The notes: generated from the letters alone by a model not told the origin. 64,000 nt of DNA from Amborella trichopoda (GCF_000471905.2 NW_006498192.1:264047-328046), one strand, 5' to 3'. Shown: positions 10,414 to 22,444, counted from the stretch's first letter. Made by a program: numbers and translations.

Positions 10414-11030
10414 TTAGATTGCCTTAATCTTGACTTGCTCCACTTCAGGGCCTTGATGCCTGAAGATGTACCCCAAGAATTTTTCGGACCGCATGCCAAA
10501 AGTGCATTTTAGCGGGCTCATTTTTAGTTGATGAAGGCGCAACCGCTTGAAAACCTTTTCAAGGTCTCTCATGTGAGAATCCTTTTCTTCAGATTTTACC
10601 ACCAAGTCATCTACATAACACTCCACCTCTTTGTGCATCATGTCTTTGAAAATGGTTGTCATTGCTCTCTGGTATGTGGCGCCAGCATTCTTTAATCCAA
10701 AGGGCATCATTGTGTAACAGAAGACCCCTTTTGGAGTTAGGAATGCAGTGGCCTCTTCATCTTCGAGCGCCATCCTTATCTAATTATACCCGGTGTATTC
10801 GTCCAGGAAGGAAAATATTTGACAGTGAGCTGTAGAGTCGATGAGCATCTCAGTGAATGTCAACGGGAAGTATCCTTGGGACAGGCGGTATTGAGGTCGC
10901 AGAAGTCAATGCAAACTCTGATTTGACCATTTTACTTCTTTATTGGAACAACATTTGCTACCCATTTCGGGTACTTGACTTCGCAAATAAAGCCTGCTTG
11001 CTTGAGTTTGGTCACTTCGGCGTTTATCTG
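10414..11030 (-). pseudogene. Element A reverse transcriptase, palm and thumb
   Basis: The minus strand carries SFLDEYTGYN followed by a stop in place of Gln and then IRMA (first catalytic Asp present), FCYTMMPFGLKNAGATYQRA, the active site ECYVDDLVVKS with both Asp intact, and thumb motifs FLGYIFRHQGPEVEQVKI. Upstream of about 10790 the frame shifts repeatedly. The active-site box is therefore better kept than in element C, which reads YVDE. Confidence 0.9.
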
Positions 11031-11690
11031 CATCTCAAGGTCAGACCTGAACCTTGTTTGACCGGTTTGGCAGTTGGATCAATGCCAAGACGGTGAACAG
11101 TGACTTGAGCGTCTAAACCAGGCATCTCATGGTAGTGCCAAGCAAAGACGTCTCGGTTTGCTTTCAAGAAGGTAGTGAAATCTTTTTTCTCTTCTGGAGA
11201 TATATTCGTTGAAATGAAAGTGGGTCTGGGATCCGCTTCGTCTCCAAGATTTATTTCCTCAAGTTTGTCAGCTGTGGCCTGACCACCTTCTTCCCATTCT
11301 TTTGGAGCCTCTTCCAACTCTTCATCATCATTTTCAGAGATCTTTCGATCGACCTCAAGTGCAGAGACCCATGATCCTGACTTCTTTACCTCTGATAGAG
11401 GTCCAGAGTGGATCATAATTTCTGCACCTTTCGCGAACCGAGTGATGAAAAGGTCAACCTCAAAAGTGGAAAACACGTCAGGTTGGAGAAACTTATCTTG
11501 AAAGTTAGAGGAAAATTGAGGTTCATTGATAATGATGTGAAGAGTGTCTTTACACGAATCGCAAGGTATTCATACGGATGCCTGGAGTGTTTGCTCCGAG
11601 CCGGCTGGTTCTTCACAGACTTGTATCATGTGGCATGCCTCTTGAGTGTAGAAACTTTGCCCTCTTGACTATCTCAGTCTCTACTCAAAG
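11024..11690 (-). pseudogene. Element A spacer before RT; protease missing
   Basis: 150 open codons from 11476 contain an acidic linker (EEINLGDEADPRPTFIST) and then KKDFTTFLKANRDVFAWHYHEMPGLD and VHRLGIDPTAKPVKQ, the conserved start of gypsy RT. Between this and the basic linker ending near 11690 I find no protease: no DGGS or DTG-like box and none of the protease sequence that element B keeps. A deletion near 11600-11690 is the simplest reading. Confidence 0.75.
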
Positions 11691-12935
11691 TCAGGCTTAG
11701 GGGGCCACTGGGGTTTCTTTGGCTTCGACTTCTTGCGCTTCTTTGAAGAAGGTGGCTCTGCCTTGGCTTTAGCTGCAAAGGCATCAGCAACTATTAGGAT
11801 TCCTACTGCTTGTGCCAGAGTTTTTCTCAATCGCTTCCGCTGCATCCTGCTTATGTTGGATCCTGCAAGTTCTCGGTCTAGAGTCTTGAAGTCAGGACAT
11901 ATCAAGATTGTACCTACAGAAGAGGGAGAATAAGAAGCAGGAGAAGATGGAGGAGAAGGGTTAGAAGGTGGGGGACTTTTAAGGTCGTTCCCCTCATCAG
12001 GCCGATCTGGGCAGCTTTTTACGTCTGTGCAGGGGGTCTTTTAGGTCTTTCCCTTGCTTAGACCATTAGGGAGTGCTTTTTACATCGTTACCTTAATCTG
12101 ATGTATGCTGAGTGGGAGATGGCACGTGAATATCTTCTTGACAGGATGAATTATGAAGGAGGATCATACTGATGATGAAGTCCAATAAAGTTGACAGTGG
12201 AGGAAGGGGCCTGAGAAATTCCTGCTCAACTGTGGGTTGAGCGACCTTGTTTCTTAGGCAAGTAGCCCTTGGTGCCCGTCTTTTTTTGGTTTTCTGAGGT
12301 GATGTTTGATTCATCTCGCTGAGCTGGCAAACAACCTTAGCTTGACAAACTGCTTCTCGCCTTAAAGACTTGAGTCTGCTTCGGCCATGGTAGACTATCC
12401 ATGGCTGGGGAATCGAGGGTTTCGCAAAGTTTAAATAATTTATAAGAAGGTCTTGCTTTGGGATATCTCCTTGCCTCGATGGAGAAGTGAATTGGGGGTC
12501 AGGGAAATTGTAAACCTTCTGACACTCCCCTATTTTTTTTGCCAATATATCAAGGAAACTTGTTCATTCTGATAGGTAATGGCCTCTTATCTGATGGTAT
12601 GGGCACCAACGATCTTCTGTCCCCTTAACAAGGTATCGGGGTTGCCTTGCTTGCTTCAGTGTGATTATGCCTTCGTGAAGAATTATAATGAAGAAGGCGT
12701 AAAGGATGTTGAGCATTTCATTTTCCTCTTGGATGGTTACGACATGAGAGGCCTCGGCTGCCCCGAAGGCCCTCTTTAAGTCTTCAAGCTTTATCTGACC
12801 CTTCAGAATCAGGGCCTCGATAATATCCTTTAGCGTGTAGTAGTCATCTGTGGGATGGTTGATCCTCCGATTGTAGGCACAATAATTCGCCTGAGTGTCG
12901 AGGCCAAGTTGCTCAGGGAATTTAGTTTTTGGAAG
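11681..12935 (-). pseudogene. Element A gag C-terminal part: zinc-knuckle-like motifs and basic linker
   Basis: From about 12920 the frame of gag continues past a stop with CAYNRRINHPTDDYYTLKDI, the decayed counterpart of the C-x2-H-x-C box that element B still shows (CAYHRRINHPTVDCYTLKDI), then WCPYHQIRGHYLSE. From 12545 there are 150 open codons of low complexity with many basic residues. At 11905-11681 a Lys-rich segment (SSKKRKKSKPKKPQWPPKP) could serve as a nuclear localisation or RNA-binding patch. The frame changes between about 12093 and 11905. Confidence 0.65.
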
Positions 12936-14099
12936 TTAGATCATATTATGTTCCAATAGTAAGTGGAACAGTGCAGGGACCCATTCCTTCTCGAAGGGGT
13001 AGACCTTGTTCTTATGCCTGGTGAAATAATCACCCTGAGCAAGGTTGGCCGGTGGGGGTACCCGATTGTATGACTGTTGTTGCTTGCCAGCCTGGGGTGT
13101 TACCTTTGCTATGCTTACCGCTTTAGAGTGGTTCAAAGTTTGGGAGGGAGGCTTCTTTGAATCAGGGAGCATGACGACTGCAATGATTACTCCTTTTTGT
13201 TGGCTGCCCCGTGTGTTATTCCGAGAGTTACCATTGCTCCGGTTGTTTGCTGAACTTGTAGATAGTTGTCGTATCACACCATGGTGGCGTGATAGACTTT
13301 CTATGCAAACTGATTTAGAGATCAATTCTGACATGGAGGTCGGATTAGAGGCCTCAACATGTAGAGCGATCTCGGGTCTCATGTTCCGCACGCAAGTTTG
13401 GACTGCTTCCTTTTCAGGCATCGGATTAGGATGGCGAGAAGTCCAGTTTCTCCATGTTGATATGAACTGATCTACGAGCACATCGGGGTCTTGAGTTAGG
13501 GTGAGAAGTTTGATTGTTTGAACCTCTCTCTTGACCTCTTAGAAGTGTTGATAGAATAACTTCTCCATCTCCTCCCACGTATGCACTGAGTTTGGAGGAA
13601 GTCGGGAATACCATTGAAATGCTGGGCCATAGAGAGTCTCAACGAACTGTTGGAGAAGAAGTCTCCCGTCAGCCACTATTTCTCGACATGCTGCTTGGAA
13701 GTGGGCAATATGCTGGTTTGGGGATGTGGTTCCGTTGAATAAAGGAACCTTTTCTTTCATATAATCTGAGGGAAACAAGACCTGATCAATGTACGAGGGG
13801 TATGGCCTTTGATAAGGCGTTACACCCTGTATCACCGGGAGTTGTCTGTTCTTTAGGCTATGGGTGATCATAGCATCAATATCTGTTTAAGAGATGGGAT
13901 GAGGGACAAAATTTTCCTGTAAGGTAGAAGGTGGGGACTGCTGTGGAGGTGCATCATCAGAGTGATGGGAATTGACCATCTGGTTAGCCGACTGGTATGC
14001 GGTGTCGATACGATCGATCTTTTCCATCATCGCGCACACCATATCTTCAAACTTGTTCATGTGCTCTACCTGCGTATCACCGGGCTCGCTTACAACCAT
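12936..14099 (-). pseudogene. Element A gag (capsid region)
   Basis: A single frame of 388 codons broken by only two stops (13887-13889 and 13539-13541). It begins with a short coiled-coil-like segment (KFEDMVCAMMEKIDRID), then YPSYIDQVLFPSDY, VPLFNGTTSPNQHIAHFQ, then GPAFQWYSRLPPNSVHTWEE and MEKLFYQHF, the retrotransposon gag core. The end is rich in Asn, Ser and Gly. Element B has the same protein at 34856-36457 with different damage. Confidence 0.85.
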
Positions 14100-14237
14100 T
14101 ATGCTAACTATTTCTCTATGGAGCTTGACGTTAGTGGCAACAGAGGGCTTGCGAACTTGACGGGTCGTATGTGGTAGGTCAGTCAGTAGGGGGCTAGCAT
14201 GCCCTAACTGAACTCGACTCTTGTATGCTGATCACGT

Positions 14238-15535
14238 TTAGATCGGTTCTCGATGGCACTGTGGCTGCTGAGCGGCTGAGTCTTTTTCTATAATAGTAAC
14301 CACAACACAAGGCTCGTGGATCTCTTCTTCAGGCTTCATTATCTGAAGGGGGTAGAAGGGATTCAGGTGAAGAGGGTTGTCAGAATCGGTTGTTTTGACT
14401 GCCTTGATCACATCCCTTGTCAAAATTTGCAGACCTCTATCGCATTTTACCTTGAGTTTTTGATGGACATCGTGCCAAAACTGCGATCTAGGTTGCGGCT
14501 GGTCAGCTCTTCTTGCACAGGAGAGAGCTGTCTCCATCTGGTGCGGCAATGGATGAGCGCCAGGAACTAGAGTCATCTTTGGCCGGCGAGGATGAAGGAC
14601 TCGGTCTTCCTTCAGGTTGATGCCTCGAGGTCTCTTGTGGGCTCGAGAGACACAACCAAAGTGACGGGGCTGATTTAGGATGGTACTCTTGGGGAAAACC
14701 TTCAAGTACCAAGGCTGAAGGTACTTGGTTGATGAAGAAAGAGTGGGTCGGAGCAGGGTTGACTCATAAGACGGCCTGAGTCGAGGGCGCCTGTGATGGC
14801 GACATGTGTGCGTCCCTTGAAGAAGGGTCCCGGGTGACCTGGGCTCGAGCCAGTGGTCTGGCAAGTGTCTGCAAGAGAATAGGTGTAGGCCTATCCCTTA
14901 CAGGGTGTGCTTGTGTGTGTAGAGTAGGAGGACGAGAAAGTCATCTCCTGTGTACTCGAGTTGGTGTGGCTATGGTGTTGCCCTGTGAAGTGAGATGCAT
15001 ATGAGTAGTGTGCGCAGGACCTGACCTCAGAAGGTATGATCTTGGACATGGTCTCGAGGTGACAGAAGGGTTACCCCAAGGTGTGGCTCGAGTGGGTAAC
15101 CCACAAGCCTTGTGGTGTGTGTGAGGGATGGGGACCGTGGGGTTTCCACCTCGACGTGATGAGCCTCTAGGGATAGAGACCAATGGTGCAGAAAGATGGG
15201 GGGTAGCCCTATGGCGACCCACATAAGCAATGACAACTTGTTTGCCTTTTGCAGAAAGGGACCCGATAGCCTTCCGACGTACCTCAGGAACACGATCGAC
15301 AAGTGACTTGCTGGTGGCTGGGTGGATGCTATGTGGGGTAACAAAAGTGCTGCCGATTCAAGGCGTCTTTGTGGAGTTTTCGCCTAAGCAAGGAGATGGG
15401 GAGCGAGGGATTTTTAGGTCCCACCTCACACGGATTCAAGTTATGACTTGGGAGCTAGACAAGGGGCCTTCTCTCAAGAGGATGGCTGTGAATGAAGTTG
15501 ATTGAACTTGTTCCCTAGGGACACTCTCGAATACG
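14238..15535 (-). pseudogene. Element A N-terminal extension upstream of gag
   Basis: Region between the primer site and gag, read in several frames: PREQVQSTSFTAILLREG at about 15520-15440, LPEVRRKA-type segment near 15290, then long Ser/Pro/Arg-rich stretches to 14238, ending with PFYPLQIMKPEEEIHEPCVV. The same peptides occur in element B (about 36470-37823), so it was coding once. Ogre-type elements carry an extra ORF in this place; whether this was a separate ORF1 or part of gag cannot be told. Confidence 0.55.
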
Positions 15536-15670
15536 TGGATAAGAAAATCTCTGATCTGGATAAATGGGTGACAAAACCCACAAGCCATAACAAAATGTGA
15601 AAAGACAATGAAAGCAGATAATAAAGAAGAAACTAGCCAAATAAGAATGATCCGATTAAGGGGTAGAAAG

Positions 15671-15688
15671 TTCCCAGTGGAGTCACCA
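15671..15688 (-). other. Primer binding site of element A
   Basis: Minus strand TGGTGACTCCACTGGGAA begins three bases after the 5' LTR end. The B copy is TGGCGACTCCATTGGGTA. This is the tRNA-Arg-type primer site known for Ogre and related Tat elements. Confidence 0.75.
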
Positions 15689-16485
15689 AGCTGGTTAGGT
15701 GTCTTGATCTCGCCTTTCGGACCTGGATGATCGGGTGACATGTGTCTCGGGTTTGAGGGGGGTCGACCCGAGACATTTTTGAGATCGCTCTCTCGGGAAC
15801 CTCGTTCAAGAACGGGGGCAGGTGTTACCAACCGGTGAGAGAGGAATTTAAAAGTGTGTTTGGGACTTACTCGGGCTGACTCGTGTGGGCACCCTCTGAG
15901 ATCACGTGGAAAGCCCCCTAGTAATAAAACTGATTCAGAATCGTCTCCCTTAGCTTGTATTCTTCTTGTTTTCTTCTTTTTTGCAATCACTCACATATAT
16001 GGCAAATGTTATATGATAGGCGGCTCAGACCTCACCCTTTTCCTCTTTGATGAACATACACAGGCATGCGCATTCAAAAAGAAGAAGAGAAGAAAGACGG
16101 GGGAGAGAAAAAATTCGACTAAGCGGGAGGGTTAAAGCGGTGACTAGATTGGTGGATATTTGGCCTGATGTGGTAGTAAAATGGACTCAGTATCGAAGAC
16201 TGGCTCGCAGGATTACTACTAGGCATCATTACCAATACCGACTAGCTAGGCACGATGGTCGATCTGTGGTGGCAATAAAGCGGGCCAAGGAATCTTGGCA
16301 CAACAACATTATGGCTAGCTATCATGAGAGGCTAACCTCAATCCCTCTTAGTCAAACGAAGGAATGGTAGAATTAAGGCTATGAGAAATAAATAAGAAGA
16401 GAATAAAGGATAGAAAGAATGAGGGAGAAGAAAGGAAGAAAAGAGTATAAAAGACGAGAGGATAAAGGAGAGAGAGGAAGGAAGG

Positions 16486-16985
16486 CACAGTCGGTGCTAA
16501 GCTTCACTGACTGTGATAGAGGAGGAGAGAGAAATCCAGTCGGTGCTAGGCTTCACCGACTAATAGAAGATGAGAGAGAATCCAATCGATGCTAGGTCTC
16601 ATCGACTGACATAAGAGGAGAGAGAAAACCAATCAGCATTAGGTCTCACCGATTGACAGAAGAGGAGAGAGAAACCTGTCGGTACTAGGTCTCGCCGACT
16701 GACAAAAGAAGAGAGAAAAAACCAGTCGGCGCTAGGTCTTGTTGACTGATAAGAGAAGAGAGAGAAAACCAGTCGGCGTTAGGTCTCACCGATTGACAGA
16801 AGAAGAGAGAGAAAATCAGTCAGTGCTAACTCTCACCGACTGATAGAAGAAAGAGAAAACCAACCGGGGCTAGGCCTTGCTGGTTGTGACAGACGAAAGA
16901 GAGAACCAACCAGTGCTAAGCCTCGCCGATTGTGACAGAAGGAAGAGAGAACCAACCGGCGCTAAGCTTCGTCGATTGCATTAAA
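16486..16985. repeat. Tandem stem-loop array in the element A 5' LTR (11 units)
   Basis: Eleven units, the same number as in the 3' LTR, with arms such as CAGTCGGCG and CGCCGACTG, and with CAACCGGCG in the last three. Individual units differ from their partners in the 3' LTR at several places, often as C/T or G/A differences within the arms. Confidence 0.85.
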
Positions 16986-17610
16986 AGAGGATGGATGAAG
17001 ATAGAGATGAGAAGAAAAGAGAGAAAGAGATAGAGACAAGAAGAGAGGAGGAGAGAGAAAGAGATGGAGATGAAAAGAAGAGAGAAAGATAGAGATGAGA
17101 AGAAGAGAGAGAAAGATAAAGATGAGAAAAGAGGAGAGAGAAAGAGATAAAGATGAGAAGAAGAGAGAAAAAGATAGATACGAGAAGAGAGGAGGAGAGA
17201 GAAAGAGATATAGATGAGAAGAAGAAAGAGAAAGATAAAGTTGAGAAGAAGAGAGAGAAAGAGTTAGAGATGAGAAGAGAGGAAGAGAGAGAAAAGATAG
17301 AGACGAGAAGAAGAGAGAGAAAGATAGAGATGAGAAGAAGAGAGAAAGATAAAGATGAAAAGAGAGGAGGAGAGAGAAAGAGATAGAGATGAGAAGAAGA
17401 GAGAGAAAGATAAAGATGAGAAGAAGAGAGAGAAAGATAGAGATGAGAAGAAGAGAGAGAAAGATATAGATGATAAGAAGAGAGAGAAAGAGATAGAGAT
17501 GAGAAGAAGAGAGAGAAAGAGATAGAGATGAGAGAGAGAGAGAGGAGAGAGAAAGAGGGGAGGAGAGAGAAAGAGGGGAGGAGAGAGAAAGAGAGGAGGA
17601 GAGAGAAAGT
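16986..17610. repeat. Polypurine tract of the element A 5' LTR
   Basis: About 620 bp of A/G on the plus strand with GATGAGAAGAAGAGAGAG units, about 100 bp longer than in the 3' LTR, which suggests unit gain or loss after insertion. Confidence 0.9.
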
Positions 17611-17697
17611 TACCTACCTAAAGGGTACCAGCCCTTTCCTTCTCTCTCCTCTCTCCCTCTCCAAGATGTACCCATGAACTTAAGCAAAAATGGAAAA

Positions 17698-17760
17698 TTT
17701 TATTGAATTAATAAAAAATGAACTGAAGGTCCTTACAATTTAGCTTTGCATGTTTATATA
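17698..17760 (-). promoter_or_regulatory. LTR promoter core of element A 5' LTR
   Basis: Minus strand TATATAAA at 17760-17753 and AATAAA at 17703-17698. This is the copy that would have driven transcription of element A. Confidence 0.65.
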
Positions 17761-19059
17761 GAATTCGGCTGAAACATGGGTGTACGCCCAAAAACTTACT
17801 AAATTGAAGATAAGTACAATTTAATTGAATTAAAAAAAATTTAAAAAATGAGTGCAAAATGACTGTTTTTCCCCTTGCAAACAATATGTGGAATTCCAAA
17901 ACAGTCCCTGCTACTGCCCAAGAACTTGCGTGATCTTCCATAGCTGATTCTGGGTCGTTTTGATGCTCGTTTGATCAGAAGATTATTGTTTTCTTGTTGG
18001 ACTCGACATGACGATCATTTTGATATCAACTTCAAGCCATGAATCATGTTTTTGAGCCATGATCATGAGACTTGAATTTTGAATGAATCTTGAAAACTTC
18101 AGATCGATTGTGTGCTCGTTCCTTGATGTTTCTTCGTGACTTCTTTGCTGAATCACACTGAGTATGCCATCATGATCATGTTGCAACGAACGTAACTTGA
18201 TTTCGTGTCCAGATGAGGATTTTGTCGTCTTGAGGTTTTGGCTAGAATCCTGAAATTCGATGGCTGGAATTACAACAGATTTGATGCCTTCTGTGTGAAA
18301 TCCAACTATTCATCGTACGCACTGTTCGGACCAGAAATAGCCTCGGACCTCATGCACATAATGAATTTGTTTAGTGTCGATCGGGTATGCAAGCATCGTG
18401 ATTTGGCTGCTCGAAAGAGGCATGCTGCTGCTGAAATTTCTGCAACTTCTTTCACGGATCAACGACTTTCATTAAGCTTTTCTCTCTGCTCGAGCGTCGT
18501 CACGAGGTGTAGCACATATCGAATTGTTCGTCTTGATGAGAAGAAGACATCACCTAATTTGGTAGCAGTCCAACTTGGAACGAGTGAGTTATAGGCCCCG
18601 AAAATGACTGTTGTGACTGTGAAAACAACCACCTTTAATGGTGTTTTGGTGTAAGGTGGCCACACGGGAATAGCGTGCGACCTACCCTTTTTTAGTCTTT
18701 TACCCATAACTTTGCTTTGGAGTGCTCGATTAAGAAGAAACTTGACCCACAGGGGTTTTCGACATGCCGGATCTAATGGCAGTGGTCCCACAGCTGTTTG
18801 ACATATCAAAAGTATAGCTCTAGTTACGAGATCCATTTCAAGGTGCTAGAGACCGATTTTGCTGAAACTGTTTCTTTGTGTTCACTGCCTTAGACATGTC
18901 GTTCATGATGAAACTTGGCAGGTGGTCTTTTGAAGTCTTGATGATGATCTTGACCAATTCTAGGACTATTCGGAGACTGTTGGGAATTTCCACTGTTTTG
19001 TAGGCTATTATTGACCTCCTTTTTACTAGGGAGCAAGGTACTGAAAGTACGTTCAAACA

Positions 19060-19064
19060 TTCCT
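19060..19064. repeat. Target-site duplication of element A, right copy (TTCCT)
   Basis: Exact match to 837-841. Removing element A and one copy joins two parts of the LINE RNase H domain. Confidence 0.9.
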
Positions 19065-20709
19065 CAATGAATAAGAGTTCCTAAGTACACTACTAATTCC
19101 CATCGGTCTTGGATTTCTAAAGTTGCTTCCATCGAAGTTTCAGTTAATAAAATTGTTCACAGGTGAGTACCATATTCCTCTAGGTTGAAGATGCTAAGTA
19201 CCATCGTTCACAATGTTTATGCGATCCATCCAAACATCCACCTTAAAAAAACCCATGCCTCCTTAGTAATTGTGGATCAGCACCACAAAGCTTGAGGAAT
19301 TCTCTCCTTAACCTCCTCAAGATTATGAAGAATCCCATTAAAGGTTCTACAATTCTTCTCTTTTCAGACTTCCCACAAATAGTTGCCTTGAAAACTTTCC
19401 TAATAATCTGCCCACACTTAGGTATTCCTGAGATATTAAGCTGCTGAAAAGTATGAGTTACATGTTGTGACGAAAACATTTGAACCCCCATCATAACGAA
19501 GGCCCATCCCTAGATGTCGCTAGTAAAAGGACAATGATAAAATAGATGATTAACACATTTTTTCATCCCCTTTACAAAGTAAATGAATGTTAACCTTACC
19601 TTGTAGGAGAACCCAAAGAAATGCTTGAGCTTTATGTGGGATAGGTAACATGCAACTTCCAAATTGGAGACAACCAAGTATGGCATTTATCATGATAAAG
19701 CAATCTATCAACAAACTTAACTGAAAATTCTCTATCTTGTTCACATTCGCATATTACCACGTCCTCAAATTTTCTAAAGATATATATCGAACTAAAATCA
19801 AGCATCAAGGAAGAAAGAATGTTGAAATTAGCTCCAACAATCTGTTTTATATACACTCCACATGCCAATGTAAATATTGCCAAAGTGATTATCTTCAACC
19901 ATTCCAGCTTAATTTGAAACCCTCAAACAATTGGGGACATCCTAATTTGAGAGGAAAGTTCCCCAGCCACCTATAGTCTCAAAAGCTAACCTAGTCACCC
20001 TTACCTACAACCCACCTCGCATTCCTTGAAACAATACTTCTCATGCCCCAAATACCTTTCTCCAAATGAGAACGTCTCAATCTCCATCCATCCCGTCCAC
20101 TCATGAAGGAATCAATGCAAAAACCATATTTAGCATCAATCACCTGCCTCCATAACTGATCTTCACAATGTATAGCTCTCCACCATCACTTTGCCAAAAG
20201 AGACAAATTAAAGAGTTTGATTTTCTCAACACTCAGTCTATCTTTCGCTTTGGGAGAACACACTTTGTCCCACCTTACTAGGTGATCCTTTTCGTTCAAC
20301 TCAATATTACCCCATAATAAATTCATCATTAATTTTTCAAGGTGCTTATTAACCGAGGAAGGCATCACCAACAAAGACATCTTCTAAATAGGTAAATTCA
20401 CCAATGAAGATCTAAGCAATGTAAGCCGACCACCCAAAGAGAGCACTTTTGTCTTCCATAAATCCAATTAGTATATACTCTTTTCACCAATAGATCCCAT
20501 ACCAACCTAGGAAGCCTTGAATCCAAAATTGGCAATCCCTGGTAAGTTACGGGAGAAGAGTCTACCTTACATGCCACCATTTTAGCCAACTCCTCCAATA
20601 TGACATCCTCACAATTCACCCCTACTATTGAAGTCTTTTTGAAGTTAAATTTTAAGCCCAAAAGAACGTGATAGCAAGTAAGAAACTTAATGAGACAAAT
20701 CATCTGCTG
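19065..20709 (-). pseudogene. LINE piece 2: RT thumb, zinc-binding domain and RNase H start
   Basis: Minus-strand reading from 20709: LKFNFKKTSIVGVNCED and VTYQGLPILDSRLPR are the conserved segment after the RT active site of plant L1-like ORF2. MMNLLWGN and WDKVCSPK follow at 20186-20380. CVNHLFYHCPFTSDIWGWAF at about 19500-19560 is the zf-RVT-like C/H box. At 19200-19065, NFDGS and NPRPMGISSVLRN begin the RNase H that continues in piece 1. Many stops and frameshifts occur, worst between 19600 and 20000. No function remains. Confidence 0.85.
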
Positions 20710-20714
20710 AACAC
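20710..20714. repeat. Target-site duplication of element B, left copy (AACAC)
   Basis: AACAC precedes the LTR start TAGTTAAGTG and is repeated at 54480-54484 after the right LTR end GAAACA. Confidence 0.88.
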
Positions 20715-21595
20715 TAGTTAAGTGCCTTGATCTCACCCTCCGGATTTGGATGATTAGGCGGCATGCGTCTCGGGTTTCAGAGGAATCTGGAACTTTGAGA
20801 TCGCTCTCTCGGGAACCTCACTCAGGAGCGAGGGCTGGTATACCACCGATGAGAGAGGAATTTAAGGTGGGTTTGGGACTTACTCAGGCTGGCTCCCGTG
20901 GACGCCCTCTTAGATCACGAAGAAAGCCCCCCAGTCGTAGAACTGGTTCAGAATCACCTCCCTTGGCTTGTATTGTCCTATTTCTGCAATCACACACGCA
21001 TGGTTAATTTTATGAGACAAGTGGGTCGAAAGAAACCCCACCTTATCTTTGAGTGAATGTACACAGACGTGCACATCCAAAAGAAGAAAGGGTAAGAAGA
21101 TAAGTGAAAGAAAAAGAAAGGGGTAGATAATAGGAATTTTGACTAAGTGGAGAGACTAACACAGCAGCTAGATCAATAAGTGATTGACCCGACGTGGTAG
21201 CAAGACCGGCATGGTAACTAGATCGACACAATAGAAATACTACCAGACATCAGAATGATCATCAACCAGCATAGCACAATGGCTAGCCTATCGTGGCAGT
21301 AAGGCAAGCACGGTAACTAAGATCGGCTCAACGACAATACTGTTAGGCAACAAGACTATCATGGCAATGTTTGTCTCAGCTTCTCTTGATCAAATGAGAG
21401 AGAGAGAGAAGAAAGAAGAGAGAGAAAGAGAGACATTTACAGTATTACTGATGTCGTGCATGTGAGAAGAAGACGAGATGAGAAATGAGCGAGATAAGGA
21501 AAAAGGGAGAGAGGAAAGAGTGAAGGAAAAAAATGAAGAAGAAAGAGAGAGAAGAGAGCAAGGGAACATGGGCGGCGATGAGAGAAAAGATAGGA

Positions 21596-22345
21596 AAGAA
21601 TATGGACGGCGATGAGCTCCCACCGTCTATGACAGAAGGGTAAGAAGAGAGAGAAATTATGGGCAGCAATGAGCCTCCACCACCCATGATAGAGGAATAA
21701 GGAGAGAGATAAGACATGGATGATGATGAGCTTCCGTCGTCCATGACAGAGGAATGAGAGAAGAGAGAGAAGATGTGGACGGTGATGAGCTTCCGTCGTC
21801 CATGATAGACAATCAAGAAGAGAGAGAAAACATGAACAACGATGAGCTTCTACCCTCCATGATAGACGAATGAAAGAACAGAGAGAAGATGTGGACGACG
21901 ATGAGCTTCCACCCTCCATGAAAGATGATTAGTGAGAAAGAGAGAACATGGACGACGATGAGCATCTACCATCTCAATGACAGGAGAGTGAGAGAAGGAG
22001 AGAAGATATGGATTGCAATGAGCTTTCGCCGTCCCTAACACAAGAATGAGAGGAGAGAGAAAATATGGGTGGTGATGTGCTTCTACCGTCCATGACAGAA
22101 GATTAAGAGGAAAGAGAAAACATGGGCTATGATGTGCTTCCGCCGTCCATGACAGAGAATAAAGAAAAGAGAGAGAACATGGACGGTGATGTGCTTCCAT
22201 CGTCCATGACAAGGTAATGAGAAGGGAAAGGAAACAAGGGCGGCGATGTGCTTCTGCCATCCATGACAGAAGATTAAGAAAAGAGAGAGAACATGGACGA
22301 CGATGTGCTTCCACCGTCCATGACAGAAGGGAATATAAGGAGACT
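21596..22345. repeat. Tandem stem-loop array in the element B 3' LTR (13 units, about 57 bp)
   Basis: Thirteen units of the form ATGGACGGCG, loop ATGAGCTTC or ATGTGCTTC, CGCCGTCCATGA, then a purine-rich spacer such as GAATGAGAGAAGAGAGAGAA. Arms pair with each other (ATGGACG with CGTCCAT). The arm sequence has no resemblance to the CAGTCGGCG arms of A and D, although position, spacing and spacer type are the same. Element C inserted into the matching array of the other LTR. Confidence 0.85.
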
Positions 22346-22444
22346 TTGACAGTGGCCTGGCCGTCACTCGAGTTAATGCCCAGCTCACTATTCGTGTCCC
22401 TAAAGCAAAAAGACATCATGCTAAGCGATGGACTCCGCCATGCA

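Larger units (their letters stand above)
842..19059 (-). mobile_element. Element A: Tat-lineage Ty3/gypsy retrotransposon, complete but dead
   Basis: An 18.2 kb element with LTRs at 842-4111 and 15692-19059 that begin TGGTTAGGTG and end TTCAAACA on the plus strand, flanked by TTCCT. The element runs on the minus strand: 5' LTR, tRNA-Arg-type primer site, N-terminal extension, gag, zinc-knuckle-like region, RT, RNase H, second RNase H, integrase, a 3.8 kb 3' UTR with tandem repeats, then the 3' LTR. RT-RH-aRH-INT order, long LTRs and a long repeat-bearing 3' UTR are features known for the Tat/Ogre/Retand lineage. No protease is found where B has one. Stops and frameshifts are frequent, and two catalytic residues are replaced (integrase Glu, second RNase H Asp). 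Confidence 0.9.
15692..19059 (-). repeat. Element A 5' LTR
   Basis: 3368 bp and the partner of 842-4111. The order of blocks is the same: conserved left block, variable part, stem-loop array 16486-16985, purine tract 16986-17610, promoter core 17698-17760, then about 1.3 kb of U3. The extra length compared with the 3' LTR is mostly in the purine tract. Confidence 0.92.

Noticed and set aside
13045..13470. 141-codon plus-strand frame
   Set aside because: Mirror of the gag coding strand of element A; no domain, and the minus strand has recognised gag motifs.
15436..15990. 184-codon minus-strand frame crossing the LTR end
   Set aside because: It runs through the LTR border and primer site, so it cannot be one protein; only the part below about 15535 has counterparts in element B.
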